Made by a program: the position numbers and the translations under genes | Origin: Borreliella valaisiana VS116 | GTDB taxonomy: Bacteria; Spirochaetota; Spirochaetia; Borreliales; Borreliaceae | Length of the DNA: 64,000 bases | Assembly (NCBI RefSeq): GCF_000170955.2 | Contig: NZ_ABCY02000001.1 | Location: 372,001-436,000, forward strand | Direction: 5' to 3' | Notes under the pieces: model-generated | Seen by the model: the letters and a program-made list of their open reading frames with translations, nothing else | Database searches by the model: none | What the model was told of the DNA's origin: nothing | In this document: positions 56,983 through 64,000 of the stretch, piece after piece | How the letters are laid out: every line of letters begins with the position of its first letter | Numbering within the stretch: the first letter of the stretch is position 1

Positions 56983-58008
56983 ATGTTAAAAAAAATTTGC
57001 TTTTGCTTGCTTTTTTTGCAAGCAAAAATAATTCTTGCCCAAGATCAACAGGACCTAAAATTCAATGATAAATATTTTTACTTTAATTTTCAATCTGCTT
57101 ATTATCCTCCCCACGAACTGGGAACAAATGGAAGCAACTTTTCACAAAGCTTTAAACATCCTAACTTCCAAAATATTGAACCAAGCTTAAAAATTCCAGC
57201 CAATTATTGGGGAGGAATAAAATTAATATCATACATAGGATACTATAAAAATTTTAAGGCCTTAAACAATCCTAATTCTATATTTTTTAAAAACAATGGC
57301 ATAGACGTTGACCTAAATATCGGATTGTCTCCTGTAAGTATCTCATTTAAAAGCATGCTAAGCTTTACTCCTATTGCTTTTTTAAATTTATATGCATCAA
57401 ATGAAATTGGTATGGGTTGGGAAGCTTTTGGATTTAAAGGAATTGGTGTGCACATTGGAAATGGAAAATATTCAAATACTATTGAATTTTATTCAGAAAT
57501 AATAACAGGGGTACGACTCCAATTTGATTTAAACGCTATTTTTCAAGGGGAATGGACACATATTATTACAGTTATTGGCAATGATTTTACATACTTAATT
57601 AATCCTCATGCAAACACAGATCAACTTTGGAAATATAAAGCAGACGACGGTAAAAATATAAATGGCATGCTAATAAAGCCTTATGCTCTTTTAGCTTATA
57701 AAATGCCAATAACTCTTAACACCATAGGCCTACTTTATGAAGGAAAAACACAAATCGGCAAAGAAAGAAACATAAGCTCATGGAAAAACAAAGGTTGGGG
57801 AAGTGACATTTTTTATCACAATATTTCTATTATTACTAATTTTGAAATTATCAAACCTTTAACAATTGCTCTTCAATTAAAATTATCTACAAATCCCACA
57901 TACACAAATAACACCGCTGGACTGGCTGATATTTCAAAAAGAATAGCAACGGGTAATTCTTATTTCTACTACGATTCTATTGGAATCTCTATAACTTATA
58001 AATACTAA
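56983..58008 (+). CDS. dipA: outer-membrane porin DipA (dicarboxylate-specific)
   Basis: A 341-residue exported protein with signal peptide 1-19 (ending LAQ). The mature part is rich in alternating aromatic/glycine beta-strands (for example WGGIKLISYIGYYKN, ASNEIGMGWEAFGFKGIGVH, IGISITYKY) and ends in a Tyr-containing strand, as outer-membrane barrels do. It matches BB0418, described from memory as a dicarboxylate-selective porin. AAGGG precedes the ATG. It closes the plus-strand run and converges with rrp1 over 21 bases. Confidence 0.85.
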   Translation: MLKKICFCLLFLQAKIILAQDQQDLKFNDKYFYFNFQSAYYPPHELGTNGSNFSQSFKHPNFQNIEPSLKIPANYWGGIKLISYIGYYKNFKALNNPNSIFFKNNGIDVDLNIGLSPVSISFKSMLSFTPIAFLNLYASNEIGMGWEAFGFKGIGVHIGNGKYSNTIEFYSEIITGVRLQFDLNAIFQGEWTHIITVIGNDFTYLINPHANTDQLWKYKADDGKNINGMLIKPYALLAYKMPITLNTIGLLYEGKTQIGKERNISSWKNKGWGSDIFYHNISIITNFEIIKPLTIALQLKLSTNPTYTNNTAGLADISKRIATGNSYFYYDSIGISITYKY

Positions 58009-58029
58009 AATCTAATAAATATAAATTTT

Positions 58030-58947
58030 TTAATATCTAAACTGATTCCTTCCCGAAACTTTAGCCTCATAAAGCTTGCTATCAGCAAGCTTTATAATAT
58101 TGGTGAAATTGTTGTCAATAGGAATTTCTTGAGCAAGCCCTATTGAAACAGTCACAATACTAGAAATGCTACTATGCTCATGAACTATTCTTAGGCGCTT
58201 TATATCATTAATCATTGTTTTAATAATGCCAATCATTTCACTTAGGCTCTTGTTAACAGAAAAAAAAATAAATTCTTCTCCTCCATACCGAGCAACATCT
58301 ATTTTATACTTTAAAGAAACCTTATACAAGGCTTTAGCAATCAATTTAAGACACTCATCACCATTGGTGTGCCCATAATTATCATTGTAATTTTTAAAAT
58401 TATCAATATCCAACATTCCAACAATTATTACTTCTTTATTTTCTAAAGCCTTCATCCACGACTTAGAAAATTTATCCATAAAAAATCTTCTGTTTGGTAT
58501 CTGAGTAAGCCCATCAATTCTAGATAAGCTTTTAAAATAATCCCTTAAACGTTTTAATTCAAGATGCGTCTTCACTCTAGCGTCAATTATTCGGCTATTA
58601 AAAGGTTTTAAAATATAATCTACTCCACCAACGTTAAATCCCTCAAGTTGAGCATCTGTAGAACTTCTTGAACTAATGAAAATTATAGGAATCTCCTTAG
58701 TATCAGGATCGCTTTTTAACCTTCTACATACCTCATAACCATTAATATCTGGAAGACCTATGTCAAGAAGTATAAGATCGGGGCTATCTTTTTCAACTTG
58801 GCTTAAAGCATCAAGTCCATTTGTTGCAACCTCAACCTCATAAGAATCTTGCAATATATTTACCAATAAATCTAAATTGGTGGGAGAATCATCCACAATT
58901 AAAAGCTTCTGATTCTCTACTTCAAAAGATTTATCTTTAATTATCAT
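58030..58947 (-). CDS. rrp1: diguanylate cyclase response regulator Rrp1
   Basis: A 305-residue response regulator making c-di-GMP from GTP. Receiver domain residues ~12-130: LLIVDDSPTN (acidic pair), LILLDIGLPDINGYE (phosphorylated Asp), FISS and LKPF (Lys). GGDEF domain from ~165: LDIDNFKNYND and RYGGEEFIFF, the active GGEEF form. I choose the ATG at 58947, giving the known length; a GTG 6 bases upstream, with AAGAG at the right distance, is an alternative. The start overlaps the hpk1 stop by 11 bases, so the kinase and cyclase are coupled. Rrp1 is, from memory, the only diguanylate cyclase of Borrelia. Confidence 0.95.
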   Translation of the reverse strand: MIIKDKSFEVENQKLLIVDDSPTNLDLLVNILQDSYEVEVATNGLDALSQVEKDSPDLILLDIGLPDINGYEVCRRLKSDPDTKEIPIIFISSRSSTDAQLEGFNVGGVDYILKPFNSRIIDARVKTHLELKRLRDYFKSLSRIDGLTQIPNRRFFMDKFSKSWMKALENKEVIIVGMLDIDNFKNYNDNYGHTNGDECLKLIAKALYKVSLKYKIDVARYGGEEFIFFSVNKSLSEMIGIIKTMINDIKRLRIVHEHSSISSIVTVSIGLAQEIPIDNNFTNIIKLADSKLYEAKVSGRNQFRY

Positions 58948-61900
58948 TTCCACTACTAATACTCTTATTATCGCCAAACATTTCAATAATCTCTTTAAGA
59001 ATCTTAGAGCTTTCATCGAATCTATATAATCTTAAACTTTTGCGAAGATTACTAAATAATACCTGAATATTATCGTCTAAAACATATTTGTCAATGCTCT
59101 CAAGAATTTCTTTATATTCTCTTGGCTTTCTGGTTTTGATACCAATTAAAAGTTTATTGAGAAGGTTTAAAAATTGATCATTGTTTTTAAAGTAAAGCTT
59201 ATTCTCACTAACAATCTCAGGCTCAAACAAAACCTTATCCTTTATGTCGCTCATTAGCCGCAATAAATCATCTTTTACAAAAGAATACATTTTTTTTAAC
59301 TCGTAAATTGAATCTTTACTTGTTTCAATCTTTTTAAAATCTTTATACAATTCGCTACGCATATTAGAAAGAGCTCCGGATATTGAATGCGATATGTCCC
59401 TAATTAAAGACAAATTTTCCTCATCAAAAGCTTTTTCTAAATCAACAATATTGATAGAAATAAAATCAATAAGTCCTCTACATAATTCAGAATATGATAC
59501 ATATGAAAGATTTAGTTCTTTTAAAGCTCTATTAACATCCAAGTTGGGAAACTTAACAAGTTGATTTAAATCTTCATTCTCCAAAATATCATTAGCTTCA
59601 AACTGTAAATATTTTTTTAATATAATTTTAATTGAACTTATGTGTATTGGTTTTGATATGTAATCATCCATACCGCTTGCAAAACACTTATCTTTATAAT
59701 CTTGCAAAGCATGCGCTGTTACAGCAACCAAAATACATGGCTTTAAATTCTTTGCCTTTTCAAATTTTCTAATTTCTTTAGCCACTGAAAATCCATCATA
59801 TCTTGGCATTCGTATATCAATAAAAGAGATAGCATATTTTTTCTCTTTTAAAGATTTTAAAGCCTTTACTCCATCATCTACAATATCAATAAAATTTTCG
59901 TTAATACCTATTACAACAAGAATGTCTTTCAATACTTTTTGATTTACTTGATTGTCTTCAGCTATTAACACATTAATAGGTTCTTTTATCTTAAAAGAAC
60001 TATCTATTGGAACCAAATCTTCAAAATCCATTTCTATTTTATCCTCTTTTCTAGAAAGAACAGAGGATATACCAAGCCCCATTAAAGGCTTTTTAACATA
60101 CATATATTTTAAATTTTTTAAAGCTTTATTATCTAAATAATAAAATAAAAAAATAATTTGTACATCAGGACTTAGTCTTTCAATATTATTAGCAAATCGA
60201 ATACTCTCTTGAATATTATCGTTATTTACATTTACACAAACAAAATTATAAAAAGAGTATTCTTCAAATACTTTGTAAGCATCCTCAAAAGACGCTACAT
60301 AATGCAAATTAGAAGAATAGCCCAACAAAGTCGAACAGTGTTCAAAAATTTTAATAGATTTTTGACTCAAGAGCACATTCAAGACTTTATTATTACTATT
60401 TATTGATTGAAATCTATTGATTGACAAACTTTTACTTTTAAGCTCCCCGCCCAAGAAAAAAGGTAACATAAATGAAAAAGTTGTACCCTCTCCCACCTTA
60501 CTATCAACAGAAATGCCAAGACCACCCATTAATCTTATAAGCTCTCTAGATATTGATAATCCCAATCCCGCACCCTCATGAACCCTTGAAGAAGAATCAT
60601 CCTCCTGTTTAAATATTTCAAATATCTTAGAAAAATTTTCTCTTTTAATTCCTTTACCCGTATCTATTACCTTAAATTCAATTGTAACCAATACTCTATT
60701 ATCATCAGCTCTTGTTCTACATACTTCTTCATAGTTCAAAACAATAACACCATCATCTGTAAATTTAAAAGCATTTCCTATTAAATTAATTAGAACTTGC
60801 TTAATTTTTACAATGTCACCTTTTATATAATTCTTTAAAATAGATTTAGAATAAGAAAATAAATCAATATTTTTCTTTGCACATTGAGATTGAAAAGTTT
60901 TTAAAACCATTTCCATTTCACTCTCTAAATCAATCTCTTGACTCTCAACATGTAATTCATTGACATCTATTTGAGACAAATACAGTATATCATCAATTAA
61001 AGAAAGCAAAGAATCAGATGAATAATTTATCATCCTAACATAGTCTTTCTGAACATCTGTAAGAATAGTTGTGTCTAAAAGCTCAGTAGCCGCCATTATT
61101 CCATTAATAGGCGTACGAATATCATGGCTGATGTTAGCTATAAAAATGGTTTTGGCGGTATTAGAAGCTTCCGCAATCTTTTTTTCATTCATTACAAAAG
61201 AATATTTTCTTTTTTGCTCAAATGATAACTTGAACAAAAAAATTATCACAAATCCTAAAAAAGTAAAATAAAATATAATGACTGTTAACACCAAAAATTC
61301 AAAATTTTTAAACCTACTGCCTTTGGATTTATAATAAATATCAAATTTCCAATCATTTAAATACCTTTGGCCATCAACACTCGAACGCATAACAACTTTT
61401 TGAATAATTTCTTTCAAGATATAATCTTGATTATAAATAGCAAGACTCAAATCAAAAGCCAAATCTCTAAAAGTAGGAAGTTTTTCAACATCAACAACAT
61501 TTAATTCTTCGAAAACAGCAGCAGCTGTATACTCATCGCTAATAATACCATCTATCTTTCCTTTATAGAGAAGAAGTAAGGCTTCTTTAAAACTACTTGT
61601 CAAAATAAGCCTTGATTTAATCTTAGCAGCCAAATTTTTACTATATAAAAAGTCAAGTACAGCAAACCTCTCTAAAGATCTAGATGGAAGTACCCTTTTT
61701 TTATTTGAAAAAATATAAAGTGGAATTCGAGAATTTAATTTTATATTGAAAACATTATCCAAATTTGAGTCAATCGCATTAGTATTTAACATATCGATTT
61801 TCCCAGATTTGATTAACTTTTCAAGATCTAGGCTGCTGCATGCTTCAATTATGTTAAATTCTAAACCAGAAAACATTCTAATCTTATCAAGCAAAAACTG

Positions 61901-63442
61901 ATTTATTCCTTTATAATTATTTGCTTCAACATAATCTATTGGATACCAATTTTTAACAGCAAGATTTAATTTATTATTTTTTAATAACCAAATTTTTTCT
62001 TCTACATTAAATTTAACCTTATTCATGATTTTATAACTATTCATTCGAGAATTATCAATCTCTTCTTTATCCAGCCAATTTTTATCTATTTGAAGCAAAG
62101 ATTCAAATGAAATATCATCAAATATGGAATTAAGAATGTATTTAATAACCTTATAAACCCTGTTATCAATAGCTAATACTAAAAACCTATTTTTATTAAA
62201 AATAGAATCGTAAGATTTTAATCTACCGTTATATCCATTTAATTTTAATAAATATTTTGTCGTTATTGAATTTTCTATAAATCCATATGAATTATTAACA
62301 ATATCTATAAAGTTATTAACAATATCTTGATCCTTATTTAATCGAATATTATTAAAATCAAAATCAATAAACTGAGAATTTATTGGACCAATATTATTGC
62401 TTAAACCTTTAGAATAAAATTTAAAATTAAGAGGATATATTGGCTTACTTACTACATAATTAACATTTTCAAAGACACTATCATTACTAATAATTCCTCC
62501 AAAAATGCCTACCGACTTTCCATCTAATGATTTCTTAATATCCTCTTTAGGAAATCCCTTAAAAATAGGTTTAAAGATATGCTGTCTTGAAATAAGATTC
62601 CATAAATCTATTAAAATGCCAGACAACTTTCCCTTTGAATTAATAAAACTCAAAGGGGGATAATCATTATATAGACCAACATCAATAAAATTTCCCTTAG
62701 CAGTACTGTCTAAAAAAGAAACAACATATTCATCGGGCATTTTCATCAAATATGAAAATAAATCTAAATTCAAATTCTTTATTATATCAGGAGCATTTCT
62801 ACTAATAGCCACTCTATTTTTGATACTATAAAATATATCTCCACTAAAAATCGCAAGATCTTCACATAAAAAAAACTTTGCAACATAATACAAAGTCTTA
62901 CAATCACCATATATATAATCAACTTTATCATTTTTTAAAGCTAATAATAACTCTTGGACATTATCAACTAAAAAAATGTTGTTAGCGCCTCTTAGTCTTA
63001 AAATATCTTCATATATTGTATTTTTAAGAACTCCTATATTAAAATTGGATAAAAATGTTGAATGAGTATTTTTATATTTTTTATTAGAGCTTTTATAACA
63101 CAAAATTGCAATACTCCTAGCAAGCTCACCTTTAAAATAAAATAAATCATTTAATTTTGAATTATAAGTCAATCCTAAATATATTGCTTCGTCTTCAATT
63201 TTATTTTCATTTAAATTATCAACAGGTTCAACTCTAATATCAACATTATTATCTTTTGCCCATTTATCCAAAATAGAAAAAATAAGCCCTTCATATTCTC
63301 CTTTATTATTCTTATGATAAAAAGGAAAATATTGGCCTACAAGCTTAAATTTGAAAATATCCTTAGAAAATAAATTAGCATTGACAAAGCAAACCAAAAG
63401 CAAAATTAAAAAATTAATACTTAAAAAGTTTGCTTTTTTCAT
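58937..63442 (-). CDS. hpk1: hybrid sensor histidine kinase Hpk1
   Basis: A 1501-residue hybrid kinase that activates Rrp1. Signal peptide 1-26, then periplasmic solute-binding-like modules of the extracellular family-3 type (at least two, to about residue 700). These are followed by a membrane helix (about 705-735), a histidine kinase core with ANISHDIRTPING (His773), and the ATPase boxes NLIGNAFKFT, DTGKGI and GAGLGLSI. Next come a degenerate receiver-like region (about 1010-1130), a true receiver with ISFIDIRMPRYDG (Asp1209) and a C-terminal phosphotransfer domain with DISHSISGAL (His1352). It lies 94 bases from the 5S gene. Confidence 0.95.
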   Translation of the reverse strand: MKKANFLSINFLILLLVCFVNANLFSKDIFKFKLVGQYFPFYHKNNKGEYEGLIFSILDKWAKDNNVDIRVEPVDNLNENKIEDEAIYLGLTYNSKLNDLFYFKGELARSIAILCYKSSNKKYKNTHSTFLSNFNIGVLKNTIYEDILRLRGANNIFLVDNVQELLLALKNDKVDYIYGDCKTLYYVAKFFLCEDLAIFSGDIFYSIKNRVAISRNAPDIIKNLNLDLFSYLMKMPDEYVVSFLDSTAKGNFIDVGLYNDYPPLSFINSKGKLSGILIDLWNLISRQHIFKPIFKGFPKEDIKKSLDGKSVGIFGGIISNDSVFENVNYVVSKPIYPLNFKFYSKGLSNNIGPINSQFIDFDFNNIRLNKDQDIVNNFIDIVNNSYGFIENSITTKYLLKLNGYNGRLKSYDSIFNKNRFLVLAIDNRVYKVIKYILNSIFDDISFESLLQIDKNWLDKEEIDNSRMNSYKIMNKVKFNVEEKIWLLKNNKLNLAVKNWYPIDYVEANNYKGINQFLLDKIRMFSGLEFNIIEACSSLDLEKLIKSGKIDMLNTNAIDSNLDNVFNIKLNSRIPLYIFSNKKRVLPSRSLERFAVLDFLYSKNLAAKIKSRLILTSSFKEALLLLYKGKIDGIISDEYTAAAVFEELNVVDVEKLPTFRDLAFDLSLAIYNQDYILKEIIQKVVMRSSVDGQRYLNDWKFDIYYKSKGSRFKNFEFLVLTVIIFYFTFLGFVIIFLFKLSFEQKRKYSFVMNEKKIAEASNTAKTIFIANISHDIRTPINGIMAATELLDTTILTDVQKDYVRMINYSSDSLLSLIDDILYLSQIDVNELHVESQEIDLESEMEMVLKTFQSQCAKKNIDLFSYSKSILKNYIKGDIVKIKQVLINLIGNAFKFTDDGVIVLNYEEVCRTRADDNRVLVTIEFKVIDTGKGIKRENFSKIFEIFKQEDDSSSRVHEGAGLGLSISRELIRLMGGLGISVDSKVGEGTTFSFMLPFFLGGELKSKSLSINRFQSINSNNKVLNVLLSQKSIKIFEHCSTLLGYSSNLHYVASFEDAYKVFEEYSFYNFVCVNVNNDNIQESIRFANNIERLSPDVQIIFLFYYLDNKALKNLKYMYVKKPLMGLGISSVLSRKEDKIEMDFEDLVPIDSSFKIKEPINVLIAEDNQVNQKVLKDILVVIGINENFIDIVDDGVKALKSLKEKKYAISFIDIRMPRYDGFSVAKEIRKFEKAKNLKPCILVAVTAHALQDYKDKCFASGMDDYISKPIHISSIKIILKKYLQFEANDILENEDLNQLVKFPNLDVNRALKELNLSYVSYSELCRGLIDFISINIVDLEKAFDEENLSLIRDISHSISGALSNMRSELYKDFKKIETSKDSIYELKKMYSFVKDDLLRLMSDIKDKVLFEPEIVSENKLYFKNNDQFLNLLNKLLIGIKTRKPREYKEILESIDKYVLDDNIQVLFSNLRKSLRLYRFDESSKILKEIIEMFGDNKSISSGNDN

Positions 63443-63479
63443 GTTATTTTAAAATTTCCTTATTAAAATACAATACTAC

Positions 63480-63507
63480 TATTGTGTAAAAATAAGTATA
63501 CACAATA
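63480..63507. repeat. inverted repeat upstream of hpk1
   Basis: TATTGTGTA and TACACAATA are perfect 9-base complements separated by 10 bases, between the 5S gene and hpk1. The arm near hpk1 overlaps a possible -35 sequence (TTTACA read on the minus strand, at 63485-63490, with TTTAAT 17 bases on). It may be an operator, or a weak terminator after the rRNA; position is the only evidence. Confidence 0.35.
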
Positions 63508-63536
63508 AATTTAAGGTTTAAAGTACAAAATAAAAA

Positions 63537-63648
63537 CCCTGGCAATAACTTACTCTCCCGCGAACTCGCAGTACCATCAGCGAATAAGAGCTTAACTTCT
63601 GTGTTCGGAATGATAACAGGTGTTTCCTCTTTTCTTTAACCACCAGGG
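63537..63648 (-). rRNA. rrf: 5S ribosomal RNA
   Basis: The strand-complement reads CCCTGG...CCAGGG across 112 bases with internal 5S hallmarks such as CATTCCGAACACAGAAGTTA and GGGAGAGTAAG. The flanking A/T could add a few bases to the terminal helix. It follows the 23S gene by a short spacer, in the same orientation. Ends are approximate within about 5 bases. Confidence 0.95.
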
Positions 63649-63669
63649 TTTTTATATGAAAGACAAAAA

Positions 63670-64000
<331 letters not shown>

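Overview
The window is chromosomal DNA from a Lyme-group spirochaete (Borrelia/Borreliella burgdorferi sensu lato). The evidence is the very low GC content, the tandem basic membrane protein genes bmpD-bmpC-bmpA-bmpB, the lipoprotein LA7/P22, the Hpk1-Rrp1 two-component pair, the isolated pfs-metK-luxS operon and the gene order itself, which follows from memory the BB0363 to BB0420 stretch of strain B31 and ends in the 5S/23S rRNA cluster. Several surface proteins (BmpA, LA7) differ from the B31 sequences as I remember them, so this is probably another genospecies or a divergent strain. I cannot name it with certainty.

Layout. 1-4.3 kb: 3' part of an EAL c-di-GMP phosphodiesterase (pdeA), methylglyoxal synthase, lipoprotein LA7, an M18 aminopeptidase and a stand-alone PTS EIIB-like protein. 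4.3-12.5 kb (minus strand): gpsA, a ClpA-type AAA+ protein and three aminoacyl-tRNA synthetases (tyrS, glyS, gltX), then a membrane protein. 12.6-16.2 kb (plus strand): HD-GYP protein pdeB, then pfs, metK and luxS overlapping end to end, the activated-methyl/AI-2 operon. 16.2-24.8 kb (minus): an outer-membrane-like protein, a HIT protein, the Mg transporter MgtE, a trehalase-like glycosidase and the bmp nucleoside-binding lipoprotein array. 24.9-36.8 kb (minus): a transcription/translation super-cluster in the order tRNA-Thr, rpmG, tRNA-Trp, secE, nusG, rplK, rplA, rplJ, rplL, rpoB, rpoC, rpsL, rpsG. 36.9-45.4 kb: spirochaete-specific lipoproteins and exported proteins, an ankyrin-repeat protein, a divergent SDF/DAACS transporter and proS. 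45.4-52.8 kb: paired small outer-membrane proteins, manA and a fructose-type PTS permease (sugar entry), a third outer-membrane protein with a membrane-anchored nuclease, and a polytopic protein beside a CTP-type kinase-like protein. 53-58 kb (plus): cheR, cheB, a TraB-family protein, adk and the porin dipA. 58-63.4 kb (minus): rrp1 and hpk1. 63.5-64 kb: 5S and the 3' end of 23S rRNA, minus strand.

How it fits together. The window carries much of the c-di-GMP circuit: one synthase (Rrp1), its sensor kinase (Hpk1) and two candidate hydrolases (PdeA, PdeB). It also carries chemotaxis adaptation enzymes, a sugar/nucleoside uptake set (fruA, manA, bmp array, dipA) and core gene expression. I see no insertion sequence, prophage, CRISPR array or plasmid-like segment.

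The most interesting signals are families whose catalytic positions have eroded although the gene is intact: the second AAA+ module of ClpA, the receiver domain of CheB, the metal-ligand positions of PdeB, the active-site Cys of the EIIB-like protein, and the substrate motifs of the glutamate-transporter homologue. A short Shine-Dalgarno-preceded reading frame lies immediately ahead of an outer-membrane gene that has no ribosome binding site of its own. All function assignments rest on reading motifs by eye; no database search was run.
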